A stretch of 64,000 bases of DNA from the NCBI RefSeq assembly GCF_900111735.1, contig NZ_FOHW01000009.1, positions 98,287 through 162,286 on the forward strand, in the 5' to 3' direction. This document shows positions 27,801-37,736 of the stretch, piece by piece. A program made the translations under genes and the position numbers. The first letter of the stretch is position 1, and every line of letters starts with the position of its first letter. A model generated the notes under the pieces. The model was not told the DNA's origin. It was given only the letters and a program-made list of their open reading frames with translations, and did not search any database. This DNA comes from Pseudomonas graminis. Lineage in GTDB: Bacteria; Pseudomonadota; Gammaproteobacteria; Pseudomonadales; Pseudomonadaceae.

Positions 27801-28794
27801 AGTAATTGGGGAAGTTGAGCAGCGCGCTGTTGGCGTCGGAACCGAGCCTGATCATCTGCGCATCGACGTGACGCTGCACGCCGTTGTGCAAGTTCCTCAG
27901 TTTGCTGTCGAGGACCGTCTTCAAGCCCTGGGTGCGGATTTCCGACAGGGCGAATGTCATGCCCAGCGGCTGCTGACGCTCGTTCAGGTCCAGACCGTCG
28001 AAGGCCTGATTGAAACCCGGCAACTGGTCGGTCTTGCTCAGCATCAGGTAGATGGGCGGATGGGCGTCGAGGCTGCGGCTGTATTCTTCGATGCGCGCGA
28101 CCAGCTGGATCGCCATCTCCGCACGTTCCTGGGCGGTGGCCGCCAGCAGTTCCGGCAGACTGACTACCAGCACCAGACCATTGATCGCGGTTTTCTTGCG
28201 CTGCTTTTTCAGCAGTTGCAGGAAGGCGGTGAATTCGCTCGCCGACTGGTCGTCATTGAGGTAACGGCCGGCCGTGTCGATCAATACCGCTTCAGGGCTG
28301 AAGTACCAGTCGCAGTGGCGGGTGCCGCTTTCGCCACTGCTCTGGCCTCCGGCGGTGGTGGCCGACAGCCCCGAGCGGGTCAGCAGCGAAGTCTTGCCCG
28401 CCGCTGACTGGCCAATCACCAGGTACCACGGCAGCTCATACAGTGCCGACGAACCGCCGCCGCCTGCCGAGCGATCGGCGCGGAGCATGGTGATCGCGTG
28501 CTTGAGGCGATCACGCAGCACTTGCTGGTCGCGGAAATCGCCGTCGGCCGGCAATGAGCGGTCGACTTCATGGTGCACCAGACGCTCTAGATTTCGCTCC
28601 GCGGACATGCGTCGCAGCTGGCGCAATATTCCGACGAAGACATAGAACGCGCTGACCACCAGCATGACCTGAAGCAGGTATTCCCGCGACCATTGGCTGC
28701 GCGTCGCCACGACCACGCACGCGACGAGGCTCGCCAGCCACAGCGCGATGAGGATGAACCAGAAACTTTTTAGAGCGCGAAGTAGTGTTTTCAT
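24856..28794 (-). CDS. tssM: TssM (IcmF), full-length, second T6SS
   Basis: 1312 aa, longer than the TssM of the first locus. Two N-terminal helices (residues about 10-30 and 38-57) precede an NTPase-like domain with Walker A G-Q-S-A-A-G-K-T-S near residue 129 and V-L-I-D-T-A-G-R-Y after it. A third helix lies near residue 448. The long periplasmic domain contains a low-complexity stretch around residues 560-640 (many Gly, Ser, Lys and Arg). It bridges inner-membrane TssL to outer-membrane TssJ. It is encoded 30 bases after tssL in the same operon. Confidence 0.95.
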   Translation of the reverse strand: MKTLLRALKSFWFILIALWLASLVACVVVATRSQWSREYLLQVMLVVSAFYVFVGILRQLRRMSAERNLERLVHHEVDRSLPADGDFRDQQVLRDRLKHAITMLRADRSAGGGGSSALYELPWYLVIGQSAAGKTSLLTRSGLSATTAGGQSSGESGTRHCDWYFSPEAVLIDTAGRYLNDDQSASEFTAFLQLLKKQRKKTAINGLVLVVSLPELLAATAQERAEMAIQLVARIEEYSRSLDAHPPIYLMLSKTDQLPGFNQAFDGLDLNERQQPLGMTFALSEIRTQGLKTVLDSKLRNLHNGVQRHVDAQMIRLGSDANSALLNFPNYFAELSSVLVPFLEHFTQPASHGSPLLLRGLYFTSALQTAEQLSQVFDDDLAESFALQPASDGAQTAQANGRKTGDRSYFITDTFRRVIFPDRELTSYQSRDGRDRSMTPVVIAAALLAGFGFIGWQALSFQHNREWIAALQDKLTELSDAPDRAQRMAAGEGLELLRHELAQIEKHRAKGVPLQLSAGLYRGDEIFAAAQTAYLQQLRSQALEPVALKLQMQMRAFNEFTKSVDPQNELGATAGKSSDKPGSKTGKGQKLVDRGVRSLTATTGKPSLSSIPRSVGDVGSRLKGAVRSNVTKTREAALADLRNPATASDAAELSATTGGLSLSEEMLGRLDEQQVASIIESYNSLKLYLMLTQPSAHSDPEFVSAALPVAWSNTASADSPVSDEVIADNVPMYVQLLKTGQAPALPRNDQLVEETRRSLKSFMISSSLVDREYLRLQLEASRQFPAVGLNELVPLPGRQLLYGSEAVPAIFTRQGWDGFVKPELIKLMSSNLRNESDWVLDGDGGDSIIQKANFMREFMARYKRDYAQSWYTLLSSIGVRHFTDMANATQQLSLLSDVQNSPVKILLSGVNDNTQWDVPAPQVNQQAGTPKPDDFWSKVTGLVSGPQAPTAAMLSPLPAVDDGSLAQRFEPVSRVFATQNAEGADSTIMDRYLAALRKLKVRMNNIQRSQDVGKSSKQLISETLEGQPSEVTNVRNYVETTVDSSRGSLSESLQGLFSLPIQFAWETLRDPAGQQIAKAWAQQIAKPWEQVMAHRYPIAAGSRNEASVKDLQRFVDPESGLLPNFKRNEIGNLSGGEGLGMSSGAKAAPLVNPNMVTSIDKASSLGQVIASLSDKENGFEIMLEPSAFFTDIIFTLDGQVQHYRNGKTSWSRFSWPGTTTAPGARLDVVTLTGERITVFDYPGRWGLLRMNDSARVDDLDGIQQRFSWNTANGQVSLAVRNYGGVKLTDLANVKSLSALNTPSKDVAQGSAK

Positions 28795-28824
28795 GTCTTC
28801 CTGACCCGCTTACCCGAGTAGTGC

Positions 28825-29622
28825 TCAGGCACTGAACAATTGGCTGATGTGTTCGGACAATAAGGCAACGTCCTTGCCCAGCAGCCAGTCCAGCGTCAGG
28901 TAAACCGCCAGACAGACCAGTGCGATCAACGCCAGGTACACCCACACCGGCACCTCGTGGCGCAGCATCTGCGAGACCTGATCCGGCAGCGCCCAGTCCG
29001 GGGACAGCGCCTTGGGGGTCTTGCGATAGCGAGCGATATCCTGGCCGAGGGTGTTGGCCAGATAGCGCAATTGATCCTTGCCTTCACCGACGCTGAATTT
29101 GCCTTCGAAACCCAGTGCCAGGCACAGGTGATAAACCTCCAGCACGTCGAGGTTGCGTTTGACGTCGGCGCGCAGGGTCTCGATCTTGTCGAAGAAACCT
29201 TCGCCCGCCAGGTGCACGCCGAAGTGGCGGAATTGCAGCGGCGACACTTCGATGTGCCGGCGCAGCTCGTTGACCTTCTCGGCCGGCGCCGCCAGTGCGG
29301 CGTTGGCTGAAGGGGGAGCACCGTCGGCTTTAACCACGACCGGCGCCTCGGGCATTTTGGCCCGCAGCACGCTTTCGTCGAGAAACGCGCACAACGCGTA
29401 TTGCGTGTCCTTGACCTGCTCGACGCTGTAATCCGAGGCGCGGGCTTCCCGCTCCAGGGTCGCGAAGAAGCTGTCCACGCTCTCCTCGAAGGCGCTGACC
29501 GAAGTCACTTGACGGCCACGACGCAGTATCAGCGCCATGCTGATGAATTCCTGCACCAGGTCTTTGAGGGTCGGTTTTGGCTGGTCGGCGGCCATGGCGC
29601 CTTGCATTACGGCTTCGCTCAT
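28825..29622 (-). CDS. tssL: TssL (DotU/IcmH), second T6SS
   Basis: 265 aa. The cytoplasmic DotU domain has the family pattern A-L-C-A-F-L-D-E near residue 75 and F-F-D-K-I-E-T-L near residue 145. L-E-V-Y-H-L-C-L-A-L-G-F-E-G-K near residue 160 follows, and then one C-terminal membrane helix (residues about 225-247). The tail is short, and there is no peptidoglycan-binding extension; that function may be supplied by the IcmF-OmpA hybrid. It overlaps tssK by 4 bases. Confidence 0.95.
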   Translation of the reverse strand: MSEAVMQGAMAADQPKPTLKDLVQEFISMALILRRGRQVTSVSAFEESVDSFFATLEREARASDYSVEQVKDTQYALCAFLDESVLRAKMPEAPVVVKADGAPPSANAALAAPAEKVNELRRHIEVSPLQFRHFGVHLAGEGFFDKIETLRADVKRNLDVLEVYHLCLALGFEGKFSVGEGKDQLRYLANTLGQDIARYRKTPKALSPDWALPDQVSQMLRHEVPVWVYLALIALVCLAVYLTLDWLLGKDVALLSEHISQLFSA

Positions 29623-30962
29623 TTGAGTACTGCCATCAGTTCAAGCTTGAGGTTGGTGAAAGCGCTGGGTGCGTAGAACGAGATCGCCTGGGCGCTCATC
29701 ATGCGTTCGTAGACCCGGCCATGGGGTTCGATCGAGAAGTAGTGGTTGTCCAGACGCACCGGAATGGCGTTGGGCAATCGCGTCGAATGGTTGAGCGTGG
29801 CGCCGGGCATGGCGCTGTTGACCACCACTTCGATGTCTTCCGGCGAGCCGACCTTGACCGCCCGCGGTACCAGTTCCAGCAGGCTGGAGCCGGGCATGTC
29901 GGCGTGCACGGAAATGTAGAAGTCGGCATCGACCAGACGCGGATCGTGCAACTGGCCCTGCCAGTACGAGGGCTTGGTCTGGGTCAGGTTGATGACGATG
30001 CACTGGTTCGGGATGACGTTGTCCAGCAGCGTACGGATCATCTGGTCCAGGGTGACCAGCGACGCCGCCGGGTCGTGGTGGTTGTACTCGGGGATGTCGT
30101 TGAGCTCGACGTCCAGCGAAAAGGTCAGCAAGCCGCCGGCCAGCTCCGCCAGGAACAGGTACAGACGCTCCGGGTGCAGACGCGGGTGAGCCAGCAAGTG
30201 GGCCAGATTCGGGTACGCGCGGTTGACCGTGTTGAGCAACCAGAACAGCGTGACGTCGCTGGAGCCGAATTCGGCAATCTGGTCGGCACGTTCGCGGCGG
30301 CGGCCGGAGAGCGCCTTGCTCTTGGAGTGCAGGGCGCCGAGCAGACGCTTGCCCAGGCCGATCAGGGTTTCGTGGGTGCCCAGGTGCAAGGTGGGGTGGA
30401 CGAAATGGGTGTCGAGGCTAAAGCCGCCGATGTTGTTGCGCGACAGCCGCGCGATCGGGCAGTAGCTGTAGCCGTCCAGGGTGTCGCCGTCGATCAGCAT
30501 GACCACGTTCAGGCGCAGGCTGGTGATTTCGTTTTCCAGATCGCCTTCGTTGAGGTCGGGCAGGGTGTCGAACTGCTTGCGGAATCGCCGTGCGTTTTTC
30601 TGCTCCTGACCGTCTTCGACGTAATTGAGGCCGAACGGCTCAGGCAGCTTCAAGGCGGCGTAGACCTTGAAGTCATTGCCCTTGAGCAACTCGCGCAAAT
30701 CCCGCGCAGCCGGCAGCGGATCATGTGACGGCGCGTCGAACAGGCTGCCATCGGGAAACACCAGTTTCAGCCGCTTGAATTGCAGGGACCCGCCGGCCAG
30801 CGCTTCTTCGTCGATCTGCATGGCCTGCACGCCCCAATGGAAGGGCGTGGCGCGCAGCGTCGATTCGCTCAGCTGGTGCTGATGGAATTCATCCTGGTAC
30901 TGGAAGTGCTGTGGCAGAAGAAACATGCCTTCGGACCACATCACGCGGCTTTGCTTACTCAT
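29619..30962 (-). CDS. tssK: TssK, T6SS baseplate adaptor
   Basis: 447 aa. It starts M-S-K-Q-S-R-V-M-W-S-E-G-M-F-L-L-P-Q-H-F-Q-Y, the signature opening of TssK. It has a jelly-roll N-terminal domain, then L-N-R/K-type helices and a C-terminal membrane-complex-binding domain ending L-K-L-E-L-M-A-V-L-K. TssK trimers join the baseplate (TssEFG-VgrG) to TssL and TssM. The gene overlaps both neighbours (8 bases with tssJ, 4 with tssL). Confidence 0.96.
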   Translation of the reverse strand: MSKQSRVMWSEGMFLLPQHFQYQDEFHQHQLSESTLRATPFHWGVQAMQIDEEALAGGSLQFKRLKLVFPDGSLFDAPSHDPLPAARDLRELLKGNDFKVYAALKLPEPFGLNYVEDGQEQKNARRFRKQFDTLPDLNEGDLENEITSLRLNVVMLIDGDTLDGYSYCPIARLSRNNIGGFSLDTHFVHPTLHLGTHETLIGLGKRLLGALHSKSKALSGRRRERADQIAEFGSSDVTLFWLLNTVNRAYPNLAHLLAHPRLHPERLYLFLAELAGGLLTFSLDVELNDIPEYNHHDPAASLVTLDQMIRTLLDNVIPNQCIVINLTQTKPSYWQGQLHDPRLVDADFYISVHADMPGSSLLELVPRAVKVGSPEDIEVVVNSAMPGATLNHSTRLPNAIPVRLDNHYFSIEPHGRVYERMMSAQAISFYAPSAFTNLKLELMAVLK

Positions 30963-31728
30963 GAACGCCTTCCACTAATGAATCGAACTTTGACTGCGCG
31001 CCTTTTTGAGCGGAGTCGACCGCTGTGTCCTGGGCCTTCTGCACCGCTGCGTCCTGCACCTGTTGAGTCAGTGACGGATTGCCTGCATTGGCGGCGGGCG
31101 AGGGCGAGGGCATGACATTGCTTTTGGCGAACTGCGCCTCGGTCTGCGGCTTGTTCAGCACATCCTGACCGCGCACCGCCAGCACGTGGTTGTTGTCGAC
31201 CAGCACGCGCAGGCCGTCGGAGGAAAACCAGATGCCGTCCTTGCGCAGGGAGTTGGCGTCGAAGGCGACTTTCCAGTGGCTCTTCTCGTCGGAGCGGAAA
31301 AACGCAGCGATGCCGACATAACCAGTAGCCGTATTCAGCGGCCACTGGTCGATCTGGCCCATGCCTGGCAGCAGGGTGATTTCCTGGCTGTCGATGAGCG
31401 TGTTGCCGAGGGCCTGCTGCGGGTTGTCCCACAGCGAATCGGCGTCGATGGACGCAAAGCGCTCAAGCGCCGTGAGCTGATAGACCCGCAGCACAACCGA
31501 CAGCGGCCGGCCGCTTTCATCGGGGTTGAGCTGGTTGCCGCCGTCGGCGGTGAGGATGACTTTTTCCTTGTCGCCGAACAGCATGTCGCCGGCCCACGTG
31601 TCATCGACGCGCTTGCTGGCGCGGTCGGTGATGCCGCAGGCGGTGAGCGCCATCACGACCGTCAGAAGGGCCACGCGGGTGGCCCAGCCAGCCCCGGCGC
31701 AAAGACGTTCCCTGTTTCGCATATTCAT
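30955..31728 (-). CDS. tssJ: TssJ (Lip), T6SS outer-membrane lipoprotein
   Basis: About 257 aa. A basic N terminus is followed by V-A-L-L-T-V-V-M-A-L and the lipobox L-T-A-C, so the mature lipoprotein would begin at Cys. The beta-sandwich segment V-V-L-R-V-Y-Q-L near residue 80 is typical for TssJ. A longer than usual Ala/Gln-rich helical tail (about 70 residues) follows the domain. Two adjacent start codons (31728 and 31722) are possible; I prefer 31728, with AGG nine bases upstream. It anchors TssM to the outer membrane. Confidence 0.9.
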   Translation of the reverse strand: MNMRNRERLCAGAGWATRVALLTVVMALTACGITDRASKRVDDTWAGDMLFGDKEKVILTADGGNQLNPDESGRPLSVVLRVYQLTALERFASIDADSLWDNPQQALGNTLIDSQEITLLPGMGQIDQWPLNTATGYVGIAAFFRSDEKSHWKVAFDANSLRKDGIWFSSDGLRVLVDNNHVLAVRGQDVLNKPQTEAQFAKSNVMPSPSPAANAGNPSLTQQVQDAAVQKAQDTAVDSAQKGAQSKFDSLVEGVHE

Positions 31729-31766
31729 GACTGCATACCTATGAATGCTCGATCGATCCAGCCAGC

Positions 31767-34364
31767 TCAAACCAGTCGGTAGGCGAAACCGCCATCGCTG
31801 CCCAGCTCGATGTTCAGGCTCTGAATCGGTTTGTCCTGGGCCATGCGTTCCAGCACGTGCTGGGACAGTTCCGGCATGAGGGTCTTGGACAGAATGTTGT
31901 CGATGTTGCGTGCGCCACTGTCGACCTCGGTGCAGCGCGCCGCGATGGCCTTGACCAGCGCCTCGTCGTAACCGAGCACGGCCTGGTGATTGCGCTCGAA
32001 ACGCTTGCGAATGCGCTCCAGCTTCAGGGCAACAATGCGCTCCAGAATCTCGTCCTGAACCGGGTAGTACGGCACGATGGTCAGACGGCCCAGAAAGGCC
32101 GGCTTGAACACCTGGTTCAGCTCGTCGCGCAGGTCCTCGACGATCTCGTCCGGGGTCGGCTGCTCGGTGGTGTTCAGGCAGCGCTGCATGATGCGATCGG
32201 TGCCGGTGTTGGAAGTGAGGATGATCACCGTGTTGCGGAAGTTGATCTCGCGACCTTCGCCGTCGTCCAGCACGCCCTTGTCGAAGACCTGGAAGAACAG
32301 CTCAAGCACGTCAGGGTGGGCTTTTTCAACTTCGTCCAGCAGCACCACGCTGTAGGGTTTGCGCCGCACCGCTTCGGTCAGCACGCCGCCTTCGCCATAA
32401 CCGACATAACCCGGCGGCGAGCCTTTGAGGCTGGAAACGGTGTGGGCTTCCTGGTACTCGGACATGTTGATGGTGATGACGTTACGTTCACCGCCGTACA
32501 GGGTGTCGGCCAGCGCCAGGGCGGTTTCGGTCTTGCCGACGCCGCTCGGGCCCAGCAGCAGGAATACGCCGATGGGCTTGTTCGGGTCTTCCATGCGTGC
32601 GCGGGAGATCTTGATGCGTTTGCCGATTTCCGCCAGGGCGTGATCCTGACCCAACACACGTTCGCCCAGCAGTGCCGGCAGGCGCTGAACGGTGTCGATT
32701 TCGTTGCGCAGCATCTTGCCCAGCGGGATGCCAGTCCAGCCGGAAATCACCTCGCCGATGGTGCCGCCGTCGACCAGTGCGTGGACCAGCGGCTGCTCGC
32801 CCTGAACGGCTGACAGCTCGGCGCGCACGGCGGAAATTTCGCTGACATCGGGTGTCTCGACGCTGCCCAGTTCAGCCAGTTTCTTGACCAGATCCAGCTC
32901 GCGCTGCCATTGCTGCTCCAGCGTCTCGCGAGTCTTTTGAACGCTCTGCAACTCCTCGTTCAGTGCAGCGAGACGGCGGGAGTGGTCGCTGCCTTTGGCG
33001 GCTTCCTGCTCCAGCACCGCGATCTCAGCCTGGACGTTGTCGATCTGGCGCTTGCGGTCTTCCAGCGGGCCGGGCTGTGCCGACTGCGCCAGGGCCACAC
33101 GGGCGCAGGCGGTGTCGAGCACGCTGACGGCTTTGTCCGGCAACTGACGCCCGGTGATGTAGCGGTTGGACAGGCGCACGGCCTGCACTAGCGCTTCGTC
33201 CATCACCGTGACTTTGTGGTGTTCCTGCATTTTGCCGAGCAGGCCACGGAGCATGTAAATGGCTTTGTCTTCGTCCGGCTCCTCGACCTTGACCACCTGG
33301 AAGCGGCGGGCGAGGGCGGCGTCTTTCTCGAAGTACTTTTTGTACTCCGCCCAGGTGGTCGCGGCGATGGTGCGCAACTCGCCCCGGGCCAGTGCCGGCT
33401 TCAGCAGGTTGGCGGCATCGTTCTGCCCGGCCTGACCGCCGGAACCGATCAGCGTGTGGGCTTCGTCGATGAACAGGATGATCGGGTGCAGGCTGCGCTT
33501 GGTTTCTTCGATGACTGACTTCAGGCGGTTCTCAAACTCGCCCTTGACCCCGGCGCCGGCTTGCAGCAGCCCCAGATCGAGGGTGTGAATCGCCACGTCC
33601 TTGAGCACCGACGGCACGTCGCCCTGCACGATGCGCAACGCCAGGCCTTCGACGACCGCGGTTTTACCCACGCCGGCTTCACCGGTGAGGATCGGGTTGT
33701 TCTGCCGGCGACGGGTCAGGATATCGACCATCTGCCGCACTTCGAACTCGCGGCCCAGCACCGGATCGATGCGGCCGTCGCGAGCGCTCTGGGTCAGATT
33801 GATGGTGTACTGATCCAGCCCCGGAGTCTTGCCGTTGCCCTGAACGGTGCGGCCGCTCGCGGCTTTCGGGCTTTCCAGCGGGCTGGCCAGACCGGATTCC
33901 GGGCTGCCTTCCACCAGCGCGGCGAGGTTGACGCGCAGGTCGTCGGCGTTGATTTTTTCCAGCTCCGGCGCCGAGGCGACGACCACGCGGTGCAGCTCGT
34001 CATCGTCCAGCAACGCCTGAATCAGGTAACCGGTGCGGATCTGGCTCTGGCCGAATTCGATGGAAGCCAGCACCCAGGCCTGTTCGATCATCCGGGTGAT
34101 GTGCGGCGACAGGGCCGGCGTGCGCGTGTTGCCTTTTTTGAAGGTGCCCAGGGCCGTGACCAACTGCGCCTGCAAGCGCTCGGGAACCACGTCGTAATGA
34201 CGCAGGATAGCCGGCAAATCGTTGTCGTTGTTTTCCAGCAGCTGCAGCAGCAGGTGCTCGACTTCAACGTCGTAATGGTTTTCTGACAAGCACAGGGCGG
34301 CAGCGCCTTCTGTGGCTGTGCGACTGGTTTCGTTCAGTTTGGCGAACAGCGACTTCAGGTTCAC
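31767..34364 (-). CDS. clpV: TssH/ClpV, AAA+ ATPase that recycles the T6SS sheath
   Basis: 865 aa, class I Clp/Hsp100 type. The N-domain has helix-rich repeats. The first AAA domain carries Walker A G-E-A-G-V-G-K-T near residue 225 and I-L-F-I-D-E-A-H. A coiled-coil middle domain follows (residues about 420-520). The second AAA domain has G-P-S-G-V-G-K-T near residue 605, the pore loop G-Y-V-G-Y-G and L-L-D-E-V-E-K-A-H. It unfolds contracted TssB/TssC sheaths so that the subunits can be reused. It overlaps tssG by 4 bases and is followed by tssJ after 38 bases. Confidence 0.97.
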   Translation of the reverse strand: MNLKSLFAKLNETSRTATEGAAALCLSENHYDVEVEHLLLQLLENNDNDLPAILRHYDVVPERLQAQLVTALGTFKKGNTRTPALSPHITRMIEQAWVLASIEFGQSQIRTGYLIQALLDDDELHRVVVASAPELEKINADDLRVNLAALVEGSPESGLASPLESPKAASGRTVQGNGKTPGLDQYTINLTQSARDGRIDPVLGREFEVRQMVDILTRRRQNNPILTGEAGVGKTAVVEGLALRIVQGDVPSVLKDVAIHTLDLGLLQAGAGVKGEFENRLKSVIEETKRSLHPIILFIDEAHTLIGSGGQAGQNDAANLLKPALARGELRTIAATTWAEYKKYFEKDAALARRFQVVKVEEPDEDKAIYMLRGLLGKMQEHHKVTVMDEALVQAVRLSNRYITGRQLPDKAVSVLDTACARVALAQSAQPGPLEDRKRQIDNVQAEIAVLEQEAAKGSDHSRRLAALNEELQSVQKTRETLEQQWQRELDLVKKLAELGSVETPDVSEISAVRAELSAVQGEQPLVHALVDGGTIGEVISGWTGIPLGKMLRNEIDTVQRLPALLGERVLGQDHALAEIGKRIKISRARMEDPNKPIGVFLLLGPSGVGKTETALALADTLYGGERNVITINMSEYQEAHTVSSLKGSPPGYVGYGEGGVLTEAVRRKPYSVVLLDEVEKAHPDVLELFFQVFDKGVLDDGEGREINFRNTVIILTSNTGTDRIMQRCLNTTEQPTPDEIVEDLRDELNQVFKPAFLGRLTIVPYYPVQDEILERIVALKLERIRKRFERNHQAVLGYDEALVKAIAARCTEVDSGARNIDNILSKTLMPELSQHVLERMAQDKPIQSLNIELGSDGGFAYRLV

Positions 34365-35431
34365 AGTGAGACCCCATCAAAAGGAATATGGAAAAGAGCA
34401 CAACGGGCCGGTTCGACATCGGCGCCCGGACGTTTCAACCAGCCCAGCCAGCCCAGCGCGACGTTGCCCTGACGGCCGATTTTTGCCAGCGGCACCGCTT
34501 CACGCATGAGGGTCGGCGCGATCTGGAAATCCAGGTGCGCACCGACGTAAAAACGCACCAGTTCCACCAGCTTCTGGTAGTCCTCGGTGCCGGGCTGAAA
34601 ACGCTGGTAGTCGCCCAGCGCCAACGGGCCGATGTCGATGCGCACGCTGGACTGGTAATCCCAGACCCGGTTGCCGACCACGGCGCTCTGCCCGAGGGCG
34701 GCGTTCTTGCGGCCCAACTGGGTGCACTGGCTCACGTCGAGTTTCAGCCAGCGCCCGGCGAACTGACGCACCTTGAACGGCAGCGAGAAGTAAAAGCTCA
34801 GCATCACTTGCAGGTTCAGCGCGTTGCGCGGCTTCTGCGCAAACATCCCCGAGAAATAGCTGAATAGCTCACGACGCAAGGGCGAACCTTCAGGGCCGAA
34901 CTTTTGCTTCTGCGCCTGCGGGCCCAAACCCACCAGGTGCAGCAGGTAGCGATCGAAGTCCGACGTGCCATTGCGCTCGTACTCGATGTAGAACTTGTAT
35001 TTCTGCCAGGCTTCGTAGAACAGCGTGGTCATGCGATGGGAAAACACGTCAAGAAACGCGTGGGCGGCGTCGTCGCGGTACTGAATGTGGCGTTCCAGCA
35101 ACAGCTCGGTGTACGGGCGCGGCAACACGCCGGACGGCCCGACCAGCCCCATGAACGTCACCTGCACTTCGGTCAGCGGCAGCCCGGCCGCAGACACCTT
35201 GCCCTCGCGCTCGAACTTGAGGTCGCTGACTTCGCTCGCCGGGAAATTCAGCGACAGCTGCGAACGAAAGCGCAACGGGTCTTCATGGGGCCGCGTCTGC
35301 AGATCCATTCGCCCGTTCCTGCTGTAATGCAGGCGGAGCAAACGCACCAACTGAAAGAATTCGAATCGGTGCGGCTCAGCCCGTGCCTGGTCGATCAGAC
35401 CAGGGGTTGATCGCCGGTTCGCGGGGGCCAT
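34361..35431 (-). CDS. tssG: TssG (ImpH), T6SS baseplate wedge protein
   Basis: 356 aa. The N terminus has H-R-F-E-F-F-Q-L-V-R-L-L-R, then R-F-R-S-Q-L-S-L-N-F-P-A-S-E-V. G-L-V-G-P-S-G-V-L-P-R-P-Y-T-E-L-L follows near residue 93, the strongest TssG signature. TssG forms a wedge with two TssF subunits around the VgrG hub. The reading frame overlaps the end of tssF by 37 bases, a typical coupled arrangement for this pair. Confidence 0.95.
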   Translation of the reverse strand: MAPANRRSTPGLIDQARAEPHRFEFFQLVRLLRLHYSRNGRMDLQTRPHEDPLRFRSQLSLNFPASEVSDLKFEREGKVSAAGLPLTEVQVTFMGLVGPSGVLPRPYTELLLERHIQYRDDAAHAFLDVFSHRMTTLFYEAWQKYKFYIEYERNGTSDFDRYLLHLVGLGPQAQKQKFGPEGSPLRRELFSYFSGMFAQKPRNALNLQVMLSFYFSLPFKVRQFAGRWLKLDVSQCTQLGRKNAALGQSAVVGNRVWDYQSSVRIDIGPLALGDYQRFQPGTEDYQKLVELVRFYVGAHLDFQIAPTLMREAVPLAKIGRQGNVALGWLGWLKRPGADVEPARCALFHIPFDGVSL

Positions 35432-37227
35432 TGGACCACTCTCTTTTCGCGCTGCAAGGTGCGCAGGGTTAATTGGGTAAAGCTGTTGATCGAGCAGTAC
35501 TGGCCGAAGAAATGGTCGAGCACCATGCCGAACAGAAACACGCCACTGCCGGTGTACTGGCTTTCATCGAACTTGAGGGTGATGCCCACGCCGCGCACGA
35601 AGTTAGGACGCGGGTGGCCGATCCGCGCGACCACCGGCTCGCTGCTCACCGAGACGATGCCGTTGATCTGCTTGCGGATCGCCGAGGTGTTGCGGTAGTT
35701 GTAAAGCGACAGCAATTCCAACAGCACGTCGCGGCCTTTGCTGACCAGCGACATGTGGTTCAACGACAGGTGCGAGACCAGGCGCCAGATCACGCCGTTG
35801 CCCAGTGGCACGCGCACCGAGGCGGTGGGCTTGCGCAGGCAGCGGATGTCGTCGATGACCGAGCCTGCCGGGACACTGAAATCCCCGCGCGCGCCGCCGA
35901 AGGGCAGCAGTGAAGGCAGGTCGCGGTTGCTGCAGGTCAGGCGGATACTCAAGGTATCGCTGGCCGAGTTGATCAGCTCCAGATCCCGGTCGACCACCCG
36001 AATGAACATGTCGGTGCCGTCCCGTTGCCGGCTCTGGGAGGGGCGTCGGCGGGCGATCCAGAAGCTGTTGCCCGGCCCCTGATCGGCGCGCGGCTCGAAG
36101 AACGGATGACAGCTGGTGACCTGCTCCAGCCCGCCGACTTTCTTGACCCGGCGCACCTGGTCAATGGACACCACCTCGGCCGTGTTTTGCATGCGCACGT
36201 CCGGAATGATGGCGTATTCATGCTGCGCATGGGTCAGGGTGATCGGCTCGGCCTGCTGACGGAACAGGTTGATGATCGGCGTGCAGTTGAGCTTGAAGTT
36301 GGCGCGGCCGATGTTCTGGGTCAGGCGCGCCAGCCGGTCGTGCAGGTCGTAGTCGGAGAAGTAGAAATTGATCTCGACTTTGCCCAGGGCCTTGCCCGCC
36401 AGTATCCGACCGAAACCGGACAGGTCGAAGAACATGAACTTGTCCGGGAAGGTGAAGTATTCGTGCAGCAGCCGGTAGCCCAGAAATGAACGCTCCGAGT
36501 AATCCACCAGCCCTTCATCCAGGCCATAGCCGACAGCCTTCAACGCGTTGGCCGGCAGCGCCACTTCGCGCATACGGCCTTCGTCTTCGAACGTGAGCGT
36601 GGCTTTGGCCAGGTTGTTGAAGAGCAACTCGTAGAGCTGCAGCATCAGCGTGCTTTCGCCGTCGAGGAAGAAGCGGAGAGAGTCCAGTTCCATCTGGCCG
36701 AACAATACGTCGGAGGTCGCCGTCAGGCCGATGCGCAAACGCGCCACCAGGTCAGCGCTGTGGCCGTTGAACGCCGAGCGTTCCATCTCGACGAACGAAG
36801 CCTGCTGGACACTGATCGGCCACAGGTCGACCGGGTAGCAGGTGCGGAACTTGCACACCACGCTGTCGATGGGCGTGGCGTGGATCTCGGTGTGACGCGC
36901 CACGCGATAGGCGTCGGTGACTTTCTCGTTCTTGCCCAGGGTGAACTCGACGATGGACATCGACGGGGTTGGGCGCAGGTAGTGCGGGTACAGCACCTCA
37001 AGGAACGACTCGACGATTTCCGGAAACTCGTCATCGAGCTTCTTGTGCACCCGTGCCGCGAGAAACGAAAACGCCTCGATCAACCGCTCGGTGTGAGGGT
37101 CCTCGCAGTTATCGCCCTCGATGAGCAACCGGGAGGCGATTTTCGGGTACTGGCTCGCGAACTCCTGGCCCAGAAAGCGCAGGTGCGACAGTTCCTTTTC
37201 GTAATAGGGGAGCAGGTCGTCGAGCAT
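35395..37227 (-). CDS. tssF: TssF (ImpG), T6SS baseplate wedge protein
   Basis: 610 aa, the usual length. It begins M-L-D-D-L-L-P-Y-Y-E-K-E-L-S-H-L-R and continues F-A-S-Q-Y-P-K-I-A-S-R-L, both diagnostic of TssF. P-H-Y-L-R-P-T-P-S follows near residue 92. The single-base overlap with tssE and the 37-base overlap with tssG show a tightly packed operon. Confidence 0.96.
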   Translation of the reverse strand: MLDDLLPYYEKELSHLRFLGQEFASQYPKIASRLLIEGDNCEDPHTERLIEAFSFLAARVHKKLDDEFPEIVESFLEVLYPHYLRPTPSMSIVEFTLGKNEKVTDAYRVARHTEIHATPIDSVVCKFRTCYPVDLWPISVQQASFVEMERSAFNGHSADLVARLRIGLTATSDVLFGQMELDSLRFFLDGESTLMLQLYELLFNNLAKATLTFEDEGRMREVALPANALKAVGYGLDEGLVDYSERSFLGYRLLHEYFTFPDKFMFFDLSGFGRILAGKALGKVEINFYFSDYDLHDRLARLTQNIGRANFKLNCTPIINLFRQQAEPITLTHAQHEYAIIPDVRMQNTAEVVSIDQVRRVKKVGGLEQVTSCHPFFEPRADQGPGNSFWIARRRPSQSRQRDGTDMFIRVVDRDLELINSASDTLSIRLTCSNRDLPSLLPFGGARGDFSVPAGSVIDDIRCLRKPTASVRVPLGNGVIWRLVSHLSLNHMSLVSKGRDVLLELLSLYNYRNTSAIRKQINGIVSVSSEPVVARIGHPRPNFVRGVGITLKFDESQYTGSGVFLFGMVLDHFFGQYCSINSFTQLTLRTLQREKRVVQWPPRTGDQPLV

Positions 37228-37709
37228 CAGTTGAGGTTCTGTACTGTGTATTCCTGGGTATTGACCTGCAACACCGCGTCAAAAGAAACCTGACGGGAGA
37301 TGTCTTGCAGGCGCAGTACGGCGTCAACGCGAAAGGTCAGCATGCGTTGGCCGGTTTGTTGTGCGAGCAGTTGTACCTTGACGCTGCGAAAGCGCCGGTC
37401 GCCGTCGGAAATCGCCTTCTCCAGCTGCTGCTGAATCAGATAGCGGTCCTGGGGGTCGAGCACGCTTTTGCTGGTGAAATCGGGCATGCCGTAATCGAGG
37501 ATCGTCCCGGGCAGTTGCGGGAAACCGGCGAGCTCGCCAGCCACCAGTGACTGACGGGTGTTCACAAGGATCTCCAGGTCACGCACGATGCTGGCCTTGT
37601 AATCGGCCAGCGAACACAAGCGTTGCGCCGAGGCTTCAACGGACTGGTGCGGACGGTCGTCCAGCAACCGGTCCAGCAGTGACGGCAACAGCTTGTGTTG
37701 GCTACTCAT
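37227..37709 (-). CDS. tssE: TssE (gp25-like), T6SS baseplate protein
   Basis: 160 aa of the phage gp25/lysozyme-like fold. R-D-L-E-I-L-V-N-T-R lies near residue 45, G-T-I-L-D-Y-G-M-P-D-F near residue 70, and a beta-rich C-terminal half follows with L-T-F-R-V-D-A-V-L-R. TssE starts sheath polymerisation on the baseplate. It sits 27 bases after tssC. Confidence 0.95.
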   Translation of the reverse strand: MSSQHKLLPSLLDRLLDDRPHQSVEASAQRLCSLADYKASIVRDLEILVNTRQSLVAGELAGFPQLPGTILDYGMPDFTSKSVLDPQDRYLIQQQLEKAISDGDRRFRSVKVQLLAQQTGQRMLTFRVDAVLRLQDISRQVSFDAVLQVNTQEYTVQNLN

Positions 37710-37736
37710 GTTGCCTCCCTGGCAGATCCGGACCGG